A stretch of DNA of 64,000 nucleotides from Martelella sp. HB161492 (GCF_013184775.1 NZ_JAATVV010000004.1:333236-397235); one strand, 5' to 3'; counted from the stretch's first letter, positions 46,456 to 55,981 are shown. Notes: generated by a model from the sequence alone, not told the origin. Numbers and translations: made by a program.

Positions 46456-47265
46456 ATGGCTTCCAAGGGACTGACACTTGCAATAGCTGCGGTTTTCGCC
46501 ACCGCAATCGCTTCGGCAGCAGCAACCACTGTGGCGATCTATCATTTCACGCCGCCGGCCCAGACCGCAGTGACCGAGACGCCCGACACCAGTCAGGGCG
46601 ATTTTGGCCAGCGCGTCCATGATTATCTCGTCGCCAACCCGGAAGTGATGCTTGAGGTTCAGACTGCGCTTCAGCAAAAGCAGATGGCCGACGAGCAGGC
46701 TGCCGCCAAGGCAGCGCTGGTCGCCAACAAGGACAAGCTGCTGGAACCGGATCATGATGCCGTCTTCGGCAACAAGGACGGCGCCATCAATGTCATTGAG
46801 TTCTTTGACTATAATTGCGGCTATTGCCGTCGCGCCGTGCCGGATATGGACGGCATCATCGCTAAGAATGACGATGTTCGCTTTGTCCTGAAGGAAATTC
46901 CAGTTCTGGGCCCAGACTCGGAGGCGGCACAGAGGGTTTCCTATGCCATGCTGCGCGTTGCCCCCGACAAATACAGCGATTTCCACCACGCGCTGATGGA
47001 ATCGGGCACCAAGGCAAATGAAGAAACCGCGATCGCAGTCGCCGCCTCGCTCGGCGTCGACGAAGCGACGATCCGCCAGGCGATGACGGATTACCCGGCC
47101 AAGGATGCACTTGATCCGCATTTCGCGCTCGCCCGCGCCATTGGCGTCACCGGAACGCCGGCCTATATTATCGGCGATACCCTGATCCAGGGCGCTGTCG
47201 GGGCTGACACACTGCAAAAAGCGATCGACAATGTCCGCAGCTGCGGCGACGCCAACTGCTCGTAA
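46456..47265 (+). CDS. DsbA/Com1-family thiol-disulfide oxidoreductase
   Basis: This is a periplasmic thioredoxin-fold protein of 269 residues. An N-terminal signal anchor (about 6-30) is followed by an Ala/Gln-rich helical linker and a DsbA-like domain from about residue 108 with the active site Cys121-Gly-Tyr-Cys124 (FFDYNCGYCRR). The cis-Pro loop is GTPAYIIGD. The family forms or shuffles disulfides in secreted proteins. A ribosome-binding AAGGGGA precedes the ATG. Confidence 0.88.
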   Translation: MASKGLTLAIAAVFATAIASAAATTVAIYHFTPPAQTAVTETPDTSQGDFGQRVHDYLVANPEVMLEVQTALQQKQMADEQAAAKAALVANKDKLLEPDHDAVFGNKDGAINVIEFFDYNCGYCRRAVPDMDGIIAKNDDVRFVLKEIPVLGPDSEAAQRVSYAMLRVAPDKYSDFHHALMESGTKANEETAIAVAASLGVDEATIRQAMTDYPAKDALDPHFALARAIGVTGTPAYIIGDTLIQGAVGADTLQKAIDNVRSCGDANCS

Positions 47266-47273
47266 GCATAGCC

Positions 47274-47309
47274 TGGTTAAGGCGCTTTTTTAGAAATGTG
47301 CCTTAACCA
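47274..47309. terminator. Hairpin between the DsbA-like gene and aroQ
   Basis: TGGTTAAGGC (47274-47283) and GCCTTAACCA (47300-47309) form a perfect 10-bp stem with a T-rich 16-nt loop, 8 bp after the stop codon. No U-tract follows directly, so it may be a weak terminator, an mRNA-stabilising hairpin or an operator. Confidence 0.45.
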
Positions 47310-47388
47310 AGCTGTTTTATGGCTTTTCTGGGGGCTTTTCCTCGTAGACGCGAACGTCTATAGGTGGAGCAAAAATCGGAATTGACGT

Positions 47389-47826
47389 ATGACACGCAAG
47401 ATTTACGTATTGAACGGCCCGAACCTCAATCTTCTGGGTCAGCGCGAGCCTGGCATATATGGCGCACTGACACTGGCCGATGTTGAGGCTGCCTGCCACA
47501 AGGAAGGCGACGCGCTTGGTTTTGAGATCGACTTCCGGCAATCCAATCACGAGGGTGTTCTCGTCGACTGGATCCACGAAGCGCATAGCGAAGCCGCAGG
47601 CGTTGCGTTCAATCCCGGCGCCTACGGACACACATCAATCGCACTGCATGATGCCATCAAGGCGGTCATTGTCCCCGTTGTTGAACTGCATATCTCCAAT
47701 ATTCACGCCCGTGAGGCCTTCCGGCACAAGAGCATGATCTCGCCGGCGGCGAAGGGCATGATCTGCGGCTTTGGCCTGGACAGCTACCTTCTGGCACTGC
47801 GTGCGCTCAAGACACTCACGGAATAA
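47389..47826 (+). CDS. aroQ: 3-dehydroquinate dehydratase, type II
   Basis: The third shikimate-pathway enzyme dehydrates 3-dehydroquinate in the cytosol as a dodecamer. The 145 residues begin with NGPNLNLLGQREPGIYG, the flexible lid with the catalytic Arg and Tyr. They include NPGAYGHTSIALHDA and the HISNIHAREAFRHKS stretch with the catalytic His, so all active-site elements are present. It is 24 bp upstream of accB, an arrangement common in alphaproteobacteria. Confidence 0.97.
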   Translation: MTRKIYVLNGPNLNLLGQREPGIYGALTLADVEAACHKEGDALGFEIDFRQSNHEGVLVDWIHEAHSEAAGVAFNPGAYGHTSIALHDAIKAVIVPVVELHISNIHAREAFRHKSMISPAAKGMICGFGLDSYLLALRALKTLTE

Positions 47827-47850
47827 AAAGAACCAAGGAAAGACACCCCC

Positions 47851-48324
47851 ATGGCTGATGAAAAGAAGGCAATCGACGCGACGCTCGTTCGCGAACTCGC
47901 AGTGATCCTGAAGGACACTGACCTGACCGAGATCGAGGTTGAGCAGGATGGCCTGCGTATTCGCGTCGGTCGCGACATTGTCGTCCAGCAGGCCCCGCAG
48001 CCGTTCGCCTATGCGGCGCCGCAGGCAGCGCCTGCTGCTGCTCCCGCTCCGGTCGCAGCCGCCGAACCTGCCAAGGCAGCGCCGAAGAATGAGAACGCGC
48101 TGAAGGCCCCGATGGTCGGCACGGTCTATCTGGCACCGGCGCCGGGCGCACGCCCCTTCATTGAAGTCGGCGCCAATGTCAAGGAAGGCCAGACGCTTCT
48201 CATCATCGAAGCCATGAAAACCATGAACCAGATCCCGGCGCCCAAGAGCGGCAAGATCGTCGAGATTCTGGTCGAAGACGCCCAGCCCGTCGAATATGGC
48301 GAGCCGCTGGTCGTTATCGAATAA
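47851..48324 (+). CDS. accB: Biotin carboxyl carrier protein of acetyl-CoA carboxylase
   Basis: AccB carries the carboxybiotin between AccC and the carboxyltransferase in fatty acid synthesis. The 157 residues consist of an N-terminal domain, an Ala/Pro-rich flexible linker (about 48-80) and the C-terminal biotinyl domain with Lys123 in EAMKTMN as the biotin site. AAGGAAAG precedes the start. Confidence 0.97.
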   Translation: MADEKKAIDATLVRELAVILKDTDLTEIEVEQDGLRIRVGRDIVVQQAPQPFAYAAPQAAPAAAPAPVAAAEPAKAAPKNENALKAPMVGTVYLAPAPGARPFIEVGANVKEGQTLLIIEAMKTMNQIPAPKSGKIVEILVEDAQPVEYGEPLVVIE

Positions 48325-48339
48325 CGGGCGGCTGATCAC

Positions 48340-49686
48340 ATGTTCAACAAAATCCTCATCGCCAACCGTGGCGAAATCGCACTGCGCGTGCAGCGGGCCT
48401 GCAAGGAGCTCGGCATTGCCACCGTTGCGGTCCACTCCACGGCCGACGCGGATGCCATGCATGTCCGCCTGGCCGACGAAAGCGTCTGCATCGGCCCGCC
48501 CTCTTCGCGTGAAAGCTATCTCAATATCCACCAGATCGTCGCAGCCTGTGAAATCACCGGCGCCGATGCGGTGCATCCCGGCTATGGCTTTCTGTCTGAA
48601 AATGCCAAATTCGCCGAAATTCTTGAGGCGCATGGCATTACCTTCATCGGACCGACGTCAGAACATATCCGCCTGATGGGTGACAAGATCACCGCCAAGG
48701 CGACGGCGGAAGGCCTCGGCATTCCGGTCGTTCCGGGCTCCGGCGGCTCCGTCGACACCGACGAAGATGCAATCCGTGTTGCCGCTGAGATTGGCTATCC
48801 GGTGCTGATCAAGGCAACGGCTGGCGGCGGCGGTCGCGGTATGAAGCTTGCCCGCACGGAAGAAGATCTGCTCGAGGCCTATCGCACCGCGCGCGGCGAA
48901 GCGGGAGCCGCCTTCGGCAATGACAGCGTCTATATGGAAAAATATCTCGACACACCGCGCCATATCGAGGTGCAGGTGTTCGGCGATGGCGAAGGCGCGG
49001 CCGTGCATCTGGGCGAACGCGACTGCTCGCTGCAGCGCCGCCACCAGAAGGTCTGGGAAGAAGCCAATTCGCCCGCGCTCAATGTCGAACAGCGGATGAA
49101 GATCGGCGAGATCTGCGCTGAAGCCATGCGCAAGATGAAATATCGCGGCGCTGGCACCATCGAGTTTCTCTATGAAAAAGGCGAGTTCTATTTCATCGAA
49201 ATGAACACCCGTCTGCAGGTGGAGCATCCGGTCACTGAAGCGATCACCGGTATTGACCTCGTGCACGAGCAGATCCGCGTTGCCGCCGGCAATGGCCTTT
49301 CGGTCACGCAGGACGAGATCAAGTTCTCCGGTCACGCGATCGAATGCCGCATCAATGCCGAGAACGCCCGCACCTTCGTTCCCTCGCCGGGCACGATCAC
49401 GCATTTCCATGCGCCGGGTGGCCTTGGCGTGCGCGTCGATTCAGGCGCTTATCAGGGCTATAAAATTCCGCCCTATTATGACAGTCTGATCGGCAAGCTG
49501 ATCGTTTATGGCCGCACCCGCGTCGAATGCATGATGCGGCTGAAGCGCGCACTGGACGAATTCGTCGTTGACGGGATCGACACGACCTTGCCGCTGTTTC
49601 AGGATCTGATTGCCAACCAGGATATCGCCAATGGCGATTACGACATTCACTGGCTGGAACACTATCTTGAAGACAAGGCGAAGTAG
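48340..49686 (+). CDS. accC: Biotin carboxylase subunit of acetyl-CoA carboxylase
   Basis: AccC is an ATP-grasp enzyme that carboxylates the biotin on AccB. The 448 residues show the N-terminal [13 protein letters not shown], the glycine-rich ATP lid [13 protein letters not shown] near 165, [12 protein letters not shown] with biotin-binding/catalytic residues near 235, and [16 protein letters not shown] near 288. It starts 15 bp after accB and ends 34 bp before aat. Confidence 0.98.
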   Translation: MFNKILIANRGEIALRVQRACKELGIATVAVHSTADADAMHVRLADESVCIGPPSSRESYLNIHQIVAACEITGADAVHPGYGFLSENAKFAEILEAHGITFIGPTSEHIRLMGDKITAKATAEGLGIPVVPGSGGSVDTDEDAIRVAAEIGYPVLIKATAGGGGRGMKLARTEEDLLEAYRTARGEAGAAFGNDSVYMEKYLDTPRHIEVQVFGDGEGAAVHLGERDCSLQRRHQKVWEEANSPALNVEQRMKIGEICAEAMRKMKYRGAGTIEFLYEKGEFYFIEMNTRLQVEHPVTEAITGIDLVHEQIRVAAGNGLSVTQDEIKFSGHAIECRINAENARTFVPSPGTITHFHAPGGLGVRVDSGAYQGYKIPPYYDSLIGKLIVYGRTRVECMMRLKRALDEFVVDGIDTTLPLFQDLIANQDIANGDYDIHWLEHYLEDKAK

Positions 49687-49720
49687 CCGGTCGGGATAAC
49701 AGGGGCTCGATACGAAGGAC

Positions 49721-50335
49721 ATGGGAAGAAACGCAAAGGGCAGCGGCATTACGCCGGAACTGCTGCTGAATGCCTATAGCATAGGTCTTTTTCCCATGTC
49801 CGAATCGGCTGATGACCCAGAGCTTTTCTGGGTCGAGCCCGACATTCGCGGCATTATTCCGCTGGATGGATTGCATATCTCCCACAGCATGAAGAAGGCG
49901 ATCCGCCGCCATCCCTTCGAGATCCGCTTCAATCATGATTTTGATTCGGTCATGCGCGCCTGCGCCGCACCGGCGCCAGACCGGCCGGAGACCTGGATCA
50001 ACGCTGAAATCCTCTCGCTTTACAAGGGCCTGCACCAGATGGGTCACGCCCACAGTGTCGAAGCCTATGAGGATGGCGTTCTGGTGGGCGGGCTTTATGG
50101 CGTTTCGCTCAGATGCGCCTTTTTCGGCGAGAGCATGTTCTCCCGCCGGCCCAATGCCTCGAAAATCTGCCTCGTCCACCTGGTTGAGCGCCTGCGTGAA
50201 AACGGCTTCATGCTGCTCGACACCCAGTTCACCACCGAGCATCTGAAATCCATGGGCGCGATCGATATTCCCAAAGACGAATATATGACCATGCTCAACG
50301 CGGCTCTGGTCTGGCCGGACAAGCCGTTTCCGTGA
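49721..50335 (+). CDS. aat: Leucyl/phenylalanyl-tRNA--protein transferase
   Basis: Aat adds Leu or Phe to proteins with N-terminal Arg/Lys, marking them for ClpAPS degradation (N-degron pathway). The 204 residues contain [29 protein letters not shown], the [20 protein letters not shown] core and [15 protein letters not shown], all family hallmarks. It closes the aroQ-accB-accC-aat run. Confidence 0.96.
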   Translation: MGRNAKGSGITPELLLNAYSIGLFPMSESADDPELFWVEPDIRGIIPLDGLHISHSMKKAIRRHPFEIRFNHDFDSVMRACAAPAPDRPETWINAEILSLYKGLHQMGHAHSVEAYEDGVLVGGLYGVSLRCAFFGESMFSRRPNASKICLVHLVERLRENGFMLLDTQFTTEHLKSMGAIDIPKDEYMTMLNAALVWPDKPFP

Positions 50336-50367
50336 GTGTCCGGGCGGCCGCTGCCGCCCGTCACGCC

Positions 50368-51771
50368 TTAGCTGTTGTTATATTCCGCCAGCCATGGCTC
50401 GGCCGGATCCGCTTCGGCGTAAGAAAGCCCTTCCGCTTGCAGCCAATCCTTGAGATAGCGGTGAAAATCGTCTGATGTGTACTGCACCGGACGGTATTTG
50501 CTGTTCCACAGCCCCGGAATGAACTCGCCATCAGCATTGCGGCTGCCGCCGCTCCAGTCGTCCCAGGGGGCTTTGGCGTCGATATGAGCACCGATCCGTG
50601 AATTCATCACCACGCATTTGCCAACCGCTTCCAGCACGTCGAGCGAGATCGTGCCGAGAGGCGGATGATCGAGTTCCGAGGTCTCGGCAAGCCGTGTGCG
50701 GTAGCCCTCGATATTCGGCGTGCCATAGGGCGTTGCACGCACGGTCTGGAACCATTGCCGGCCAAGGGCGAAAGTCCCTTTCAGTGCCGAAGCGCTGCCA
50801 TCATGGGTGAAGTCGCAGTCGTTGAAGACGATGCCGTAGCGCGTGGCGATATTGGTCGACGGTGCCACAACATAGGTGTGGCCGACACGGCTGCCGAGCG
50901 AGCGGATTTCGCAGGCATCAAAGAAGGCCGTGGAGCGCCCGAAGATGAAATCGATATCGCCTTCCACCATGCAGTGGCTGTAGAAGGAGCGGACCGTATG
51001 CCCCGGCACACGGCTCTTGAAATAGAGCGTATCCTGAAAGCTCCTGAAGCCGACATTTTCGAAATGCACCCGGTCAGCATTGTGAATGAGCGCGGCAACC
51101 GCCTGATGCCAGCCGATGGCGAACTGGCCGCTGGCATTCTTCGGCCCGCCCTTGCCGTCCTCGCAATGGGAATTCACATCCGCGCGATCGGCATTATAGG
51201 CATTGTGAACGGTGAGGTTCTTCGCCTGAAAGCCATCATTCTCGACCCGCAGCACGGATGCATTCTCGGTCGAAAGACGCGGCAGCGCGGCATTGGCGCG
51301 GAAAATATCGGCAATCTCCGGCTCTAGCCCGTCAAAGACCGGACCGAAACGGCGGCCATAATCGGCTCCAGTCATGCCCTGATCGATGGCGATGCGAATG
51401 GAGGTCTTCTGCGCATCCGCATCCGCGCCGTAAAGCGTGATCGCCACAGGCTTGCCGTCGACGAACAGTTTCGGCACATAGACGAGTTCTTCATAGGTGC
51501 CCGGCTCGATCGCGATATAGGCACGCCCGGATATGGCGCCCGCTTTGGCCTTTTTTACCGCTTCGTTGACGGCCAGCTGAATGGTGGCAAGACCGCCCTC
51601 ACCGACCCGGAAATCGGGTTCCACGGCGCTTTTCCCGGCCATGAAGGTGTCAGCCTTCGGATCCCACGGGTCAACGCGCTCGGCGCCCGCCCGCCCGGTA
51701 TATTTCATCACTTCAAGATAGTGGTAGCGAAGCGCCTGCTCGTCAGTCAGGTGAGGCCGGGTTGAAGACAT
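50368..51771 (-). CDS. Pectinesterase (carbohydrate esterase family 8), no signal peptide
   Basis: The protein should remove methyl esters from pectin or oligogalacturonides. From ATG 51771 (GGGAGGA 4 nt upstream) it has 467 residues with a right-handed beta-helix pattern. Family motifs are SFQDTLYF (QDTL), GDIDFIFGRSTAFFD with the catalytic Asp, and FALGRQWFQ (usually LGRPW). No N-terminal hydrophobic segment or lipobox is visible, so the mature enzyme may act in the cytoplasm on imported fragments or be exported by another route. It sits alone between core genes, which suggests an accessory, plant-related gene. Confidence 0.85.
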   Translation of the reverse strand: MSSTRPHLTDEQALRYHYLEVMKYTGRAGAERVDPWDPKADTFMAGKSAVEPDFRVGEGGLATIQLAVNEAVKKAKAGAISGRAYIAIEPGTYEELVYVPKLFVDGKPVAITLYGADADAQKTSIRIAIDQGMTGADYGRRFGPVFDGLEPEIADIFRANAALPRLSTENASVLRVENDGFQAKNLTVHNAYNADRADVNSHCEDGKGGPKNASGQFAIGWHQAVAALIHNADRVHFENVGFRSFQDTLYFKSRVPGHTVRSFYSHCMVEGDIDFIFGRSTAFFDACEIRSLGSRVGHTYVVAPSTNIATRYGIVFNDCDFTHDGSASALKGTFALGRQWFQTVRATPYGTPNIEGYRTRLAETSELDHPPLGTISLDVLEAVGKCVVMNSRIGAHIDAKAPWDDWSGGSRNADGEFIPGLWNSKYRPVQYTSDDFHRYLKDWLQAEGLSYAEADPAEPWLAEYNNS

Positions 51772-51940
51772 GGTTTCCTCCCATGGCGGAATGATGCGTG
51801 AGTTCTCTGGAAAGGGACAGAGCCGGAACCGGCGACCCAAAGTGCAGACTAGCATATCTGTTTTGAGAATGCTTGTCATGACCTGTCGCAAAGCCAGTGT
51901 TGCCGGCCAAGGCTCCCACGATCTGGGACGGTCTCAATGA

Positions 51941-52357
51941 TCAGGGCTTGGGAATATCCGACTTTTCGGTGCAACCGGTCAGCCAGACGTCATAGATCGA
52001 ATCCTGCACGGCATTGAGCGCCGGCGAATCAGCAAACATCCAGCCGGAGAAGATCCGGTCGACGTCCTGCTTCAGCGACACCTTGTCGACCTGAACGAAG
52101 GCATCGACACGCTGGGCCTCGGTATCATCCCGCGAATAGCAGACCCGCGGCGTGACCTGCAGACGGCCAAACTGCACCGTCTCGCCCACATAGGCGCTGA
52201 ATGTGTATGTCCGTCCGGTGATCTTGTCGATACCGCCAAACACGGCGACGGGGTTCTCGATCTTCTCCGCCCTTGCCTCAGACAGCGGCAGAAACGCCGT
52301 CACAAGCGCCACCAGCGCGGCGCTTCCGGTAATAAACGAGGAACGAGAAACATTCAT
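51941..52357 (-). CDS. DUF2155 domain-containing exported protein
   Basis: The 138-residue protein has a signal peptide (about 1-30, cut near SEARAEK). The DUF2155 core follows (NPVAVFGGIDKITGRTYTFS, QFGRLQVTPRVCYSR, RIFSGWMFADSPALNAVQDSIYDVWLTGC). Two conserved Cys residues could pair. The family is restricted to alphaproteobacteria and its role is unknown. It lies 91 bp downstream of the NDUFA12 gene, a neighbourhood conserved in the order. Confidence 0.9.
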   Translation of the reverse strand: MNVSRSSFITGSAALVALVTAFLPLSEARAEKIENPVAVFGGIDKITGRTYTFSAYVGETVQFGRLQVTPRVCYSRDDTEAQRVDAFVQVDKVSLKQDVDRIFSGWMFADSPALNAVQDSIYDVWLTGCTEKSDIPKP

Positions 52358-52448
52358 GCGAAGATCCTTGAACGACCAAGCGCGGCATCAGCCGCGCTTT
52401 ATCATGCCTATCCGCACTTACATAACAAGCAAATGCGGCAAAATGCGA

Positions 52449-52847
52449 TCAGCTGCCCGGCGTCCAGGCGTCGTAATCGCCCGTGACCTTGGGGCGCTCG
52501 CCGGCAGCGGCCAGCGATCCCGGCGGCAGGTAGGCTGTTGCCGTGCCGGTGCGGTTGGGAATATGCGGCTTCTGCCATTCACGCGGCTGATAATTGTCCT
52601 TCGTTGGCGGCGTATCGGTGCGGTGATGCATCCAGCCATGCCAGCCCGGAGGAATGGAGGACGCATCGGCGTAGCCCTTGTAGATGACCCAGCGCCGCGT
52701 CAGACCATAGGTCGACTTGCTGCCTTCATAATAGACATTGCCAAACTCATCTTCGCCGACCTTCTTGCCGAAGCGGCGGGTAAAGACGTCCGTCCCGATC
52801 GTCGAACCACTCCACCAGATGAACATCTTCGTCAGAAAACCAGCCAT
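52449..52847 (-). CDS. NADH:ubiquinone oxidoreductase subunit NDUFA12-family protein
   Basis: The 132-residue protein (ATG 52847, MAGFLTKMF) contains FGNVYYEG and RRWVIYKGYADASSIPPGWHGWMHH, the conserved core shared with the mitochondrial complex I accessory subunit NDUFA12 (B17.2). In alphaproteobacteria it is one of the few supernumerary subunits of complex I, on the cytoplasmic arm. An upstream in-frame ATG (52901) would add 18 residues unlike the family. Confidence 0.92.
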   Translation of the reverse strand: MAGFLTKMFIWWSGSTIGTDVFTRRFGKKVGEDEFGNVYYEGSKSTYGLTRRWVIYKGYADASSIPPGWHGWMHHRTDTPPTKDNYQPREWQKPHIPNRTGTATAYLPPGSLAAAGERPKVTGDYDAWTPGS

Positions 52848-52946
52848 TGTCCTATCCTGTCGAAACTCGCACCGGCCAGACCGGCGCATGTCGAATGTCA
52901 TGTTTTTATGGCGTCTTGCACCGGGCTTGTCCAGTGCTGCGCGATG

Positions 52947-53408
52947 CTATTTCAGCTTCATCTTGAAACCGAGATGCGACGGTGAGAAGCCGAGCCGCTC
53001 ATAGAAGCGATGCGCATCGAGCCGCTTCGCATTCGACATCAGCTGCACCAGCCGGCAATCAAGCCGTTTTGCCTCGTCAATGGCGTAAGCCACCATCTTG
53101 CCGCCGATACCATGACCGCGCACATCCGAGCGCGTCTGCACGGCCTCAATGATCAGGCTCTTGCCGCCGCGCCCGGTCAGCGAGCGTGTCAGCATGGTCT
53201 GGAACGTGCCGACCACCGTGCCATCAAGTTCAGCGACATAAAGCGTCTCGTAGGGAGAGCTGGCAATATGATGAAAGGCGGCGCGGTAATCCGGCAGAGC
53301 CGCCGCATCGGTGGTATCGCCATGGCCGCCGAGATCATCTGCAGCAAACATGGCGATCAGCGCCGGAAGATCGTCTTCGCCCGCTTGGCGAATCAGCAGC
53401 TCAGGCAC
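52947..53408 (-). CDS. GNAT-family N-acetyltransferase
   Basis: This is a 153-residue single-domain acetyltransferase. The acetyl-CoA loop is RSDVRGHGIGGKMVAYA (about 100-116), and the C-terminal strand RFYERLGFSPSHLGFKMKL is typical. Its start overlaps the end of the preceding GNAT gene by 8 bp, and both follow gatB directly. Substrate unknown. Confidence 0.85.
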   Translation of the reverse strand: MPELLIRQAGEDDLPALIAMFAADDLGGHGDTTDAAALPDYRAAFHHIASSPYETLYVAELDGTVVGTFQTMLTRSLTGRGGKSLIIEAVQTRSDVRGHGIGGKMVAYAIDEAKRLDCRLVQLMSNAKRLDAHRFYERLGFSPSHLGFKMKLK

Positions 53409-53904
53409 CCGGCAGCTCCTTCTCCATCACAATCGCCGGCAGACCGGAATTGCAGGAACCGCAATTTTCCGTCCGCCCGACCTCGGCAAAGCCATGGGCC
53501 AGATAGAAGGCGACGGCATTCGCATTTGCCGGTTCGACCTCTAGCCTCATCCGTCTGGCATGCGGAAAACAGGTCTCGATCTCGGCGAAGAGATCCCGGC
53601 CGATACCGTGGCGCTGATGATCGGGATGCACATAGAGCTGATGCAGCCAGACGAGATCGCCTTCCTTCGTATCAGCGGCAACGAAGGCCATGCCGCCGAG
53701 CATCTTGCCGTCATCGGCGACAAGGAACTCGCCATCCCGTCGCTGAAGCCGGGCTTGCAGCTTTTCCAGCGAGAACCAGTCATCGGTAATGGAAGCGACC
53801 TTTTTCGCCCCGTAGAGCGGGTCATAGGTCGCGTGCCAGGTGATGACCAGCAATTGCCTTACGGCTGGCAGATCGGCGGCTGTGGCTGTTCTGACGAAGA
53901 ACAA
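53401..53904 (-). CDS. GNAT-family N-acetyltransferase
   Basis: This is a 167-residue acetyltransferase with an N-terminal RTATAADLPAVRQLL strand-helix, the acetyl-CoA loop HPDHQRHGIGRDLFAEIE (about 95-112) and NANAVAFYLAHGFAEVGR. A GSCNSG tail segment is unusual. It begins 3 bp after the gatB stop, so it is almost certainly co-transcribed with gatB. Substrate unknown. Confidence 0.87.
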   Translation of the reverse strand: MFFVRTATAADLPAVRQLLVITWHATYDPLYGAKKVASITDDWFSLEKLQARLQRRDGEFLVADDGKMLGGMAFVAADTKEGDLVWLHQLYVHPDHQRHGIGRDLFAEIETCFPHARRMRLEVEPANANAVAFYLAHGFAEVGRTENCGSCNSGLPAIVMEKELPGA

Positions 53905-53907
53905 GGC

Positions 53908-55410
53908 CTATTCCTCAACGCCGAGCTTTGCCTTGACCAGCGCCTGGACGGCCTGCGGATTGGCCTTGCCCTGGGATGCCTTCATCACCTGACCGACGAA
54001 CCAGCCGGCGAGCGAAGGCTTGGCCTTGACCTTTTCGACCTGGGCCGGATTGGCAGCGATGATCTCGTCAACGATCTTCTCGATCGCACCGGTATCGGTC
54101 ACCTGCTTCATGCCGCGTTCTTCAACGAGAACATGGGGATCGCCGCCTTCATTCCAGACGATCTCGAACAGGTCCTTGGCGATCTTGCCGGAAATGACAC
54201 CGTCCTTGATGAGATCGATGATCGCGCCGAGCTGTTCGGGCGATACTGGCGTATCCTCGATATCGCGGCCAGCCTTGTTCAGCGCACCGAGCAGATCGTT
54301 GATGACCCAGTTGGCGGCAGCCTTGCCATCGCGCCCTTCGGCCAGATGTTCGAAATAATCGGACACCGCCTTGTCGGAGACAAGAACCGAGGCGTCATAA
54401 ACGGAAAGGCCGAGATCCGCGACGAAGCGGGCCTTCTTGTCATCCGGCAGTTCCGGCAGATCAGCGGCAAGCGCTGCGACAAAGGCGTCGTCGAATTCCA
54501 GCGGCAGAAGATCGGGATCGGGGAAATAGCGATAGTCATGCGCATCTTCCTTGGAGCGCATGGAGCGGGTCTCGCCCTTTACCGGATCGAACAGGCGGGT
54601 TTCCTGATCAATCTCGCCGCCTTCTTCCAGAACATCGATCTGGCGCCGGGCTTCATATTCGATCGCCTGACCGACGAAGCGGATCGAATTGACATTCTTG
54701 ATCTCGCAGCGCGTACCGAATTCGCCGCCCGGCTTGCGGACGGAGACGTTGACGTCGGCACGCATGGAACCTTCATCCATGTTGCCGTCGCAGGTTCCGA
54801 GGTAGCGCACGATGGTGCGCAGCTTGGTGAGATAGGCCTTGGCCTCGTCGGAAGAGCGCATATCGGGCTTGGAGACGATCTCCATCAGCGCCACGCCGGA
54901 GCGGTTGAGATCGACAAAGGACATGGCGGGATGCTGGTCATGCATCGACTTGCCGGCATCCTGTTCCAGATGCAGACGCTCGATGCCGATCTCGACATCC
55001 TCGAAATTGCCCTGACGGTCGGGGCCGAGCGAGATCATGATCTTGCCCTCGCCGACGATCGGATCCTTGTATTGCGAGATCTGATAGCCCTGCGGCAGAT
55101 CGGGATAGAAATAGTTCTTGCGGTCAAAGATCGAACGGTTGTTGATCTGCGCCTTCAGGCCAAGACCGGTCCGTACCGCTTGTCTGACGCATTCCTCGTT
55201 GATGACCGGCAGCATGCCCGGCATCGCCGCATCGACCAGCGACACGTTGGAATTCGGCGCATTGCCGAACGTGGTCGAGGCGCCGGAAAACAGCTTCGAA
55301 TTGGACAGAACCTGCGCATGCACCTCCAGGCCGATAATCACTTCCCAATCGCCGGTGGCGCCGGGAATCAGTCGTTTCGGATCAGGTGTGCGGGTGTCGA
55401 CAATGCTCAT
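53908..55410 (-). CDS. gatB: Aspartyl/glutamyl-tRNA amidotransferase subunit B
   Basis: GatB is the tRNA-binding kinase subunit of GatCAB, which turns Glu-tRNA(Gln) and/or Asp-tRNA(Asn) into the correct amides. The 500 residues begin [17 protein letters not shown] and contain [38 protein letters not shown], and the C-terminal YqeY-like tail domain ([11 protein letters not shown]). The start at 55410 is used; an in-frame ATG at 55497 would add 29 atypical residues. It leads a gatB-GNAT-GNAT operon apart from gatC/gatA. Confidence 0.96.
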   Translation of the reverse strand: MSIVDTRTPDPKRLIPGATGDWEVIIGLEVHAQVLSNSKLFSGASTTFGNAPNSNVSLVDAAMPGMLPVINEECVRQAVRTGLGLKAQINNRSIFDRKNYFYPDLPQGYQISQYKDPIVGEGKIMISLGPDRQGNFEDVEIGIERLHLEQDAGKSMHDQHPAMSFVDLNRSGVALMEIVSKPDMRSSDEAKAYLTKLRTIVRYLGTCDGNMDEGSMRADVNVSVRKPGGEFGTRCEIKNVNSIRFVGQAIEYEARRQIDVLEEGGEIDQETRLFDPVKGETRSMRSKEDAHDYRYFPDPDLLPLEFDDAFVAALAADLPELPDDKKARFVADLGLSVYDASVLVSDKAVSDYFEHLAEGRDGKAAANWVINDLLGALNKAGRDIEDTPVSPEQLGAIIDLIKDGVISGKIAKDLFEIVWNEGGDPHVLVEERGMKQVTDTGAIEKIVDEIIAANPAQVEKVKAKPSLAGWFVGQVMKASQGKANPQAVQALVKAKLGVEE

Positions 55411-55723
55411 CTTCGGCTTCTCAATTTCAATGGCAAATCCTTCTCCGTGAGGTAGAGCAATTGCGCCGCCGACGCAAGCCGTAGGCTTTGCCGTCAAACG
55501 CTTTCGCTTGACGAAAGGGACAACCGGGACTAGAAAAACCCATCCATTTTGGAGTGTTTATGTCCAGCTATAGGGAATCCCGCTAGGGGCCCTGCCGCTG
55601 CCGCGATTGACGCGGGTGCGCGCAGAGGCCGGAAACGAACCCCACCATGCATGACAGCATGCGCGGACCCAGTTTCCCTGTGCCTTCTTCTTTGGAAGAA
55701 GGCTGAGAGCGGATTTCACCACG
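55411..55723. other. Divergent region between gatB and the YjhX-family gene
   Basis: These 313 bp contain no supported gene. They must hold the gatB promoter (leftward) and that of the YjhX-family gene (rightward). A strong hairpin lies at 55682-55703, just before the YjhX start. Confidence 0.5.
55682..55703 (+). promoter_or_regulatory. Perfect hairpin in the leader of the YjhX-family gene
   Basis: GCCTTCTTC (55682-55690) pairs perfectly with GAAGAAGGC (55695-55703) around a TTTG loop, 20 bp before the start codon. No U-tract follows. It could hinder ribosome access or be a protein-binding palindrome. Confidence 0.5.
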
Positions 55724-55981
55724 ATGGATATTTCCCGCGCCGAACAGCGCATTCTGCACCTGCTCGCCCAGGGCGGCAGGATCGAACTCATACGCACTGA
55801 AACCAATAAGATCGAAAAGGCCGAATGCTTCACCCGCGATGGCTGGCTCTATCCGGACCTCGATCTCATCCTGTTTCGTAAACTGAAGGCGAAACGGGCG
55901 ATCCGCTCAAAAGACGGACGCCCCTACCAGATCACCGCCCGCGGGCTCGAACTGGTCAGAGCCGAACCGGACAACCGGTAA
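55724..55981 (+). CDS. yjhX: YjhX family (UPF0386) protein, putative toxin
   Basis: The 85-residue product begins MDISRAEQRILHLLAQGGRI and continues with CFTRDGWLYPDLDL and RPYQITARGLELVR, matching the UPF0386/YjhX family. In E. coli, YjhX is reported as the toxin of a pair whose antitoxin YjhQ is a GNAT acetyltransferase. Here the next gene is a ComB-like phosphatase, not a GNAT. Two GNAT genes are nearby, but beyond gatB and on the other strand. The fold is probably a small winged-helix-like domain. A weak ribosome-binding GAGAGCGGA lies upstream. Confidence 0.88.
   Translation: MDISRAEQRILHLLAQGGRIELIRTETNKIEKAECFTRDGWLYPDLDLILFRKLKAKRAIRSKDGRPYQITARGLELVRAEPDNR

Noticed and set aside
53560..55455. 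631-codon open frame on the plus strand
   Set aside because: It is antisense to gatB and one GNAT gene; high-GC codon bias keeps the opposite frame open. The protein has no recognisable domains.
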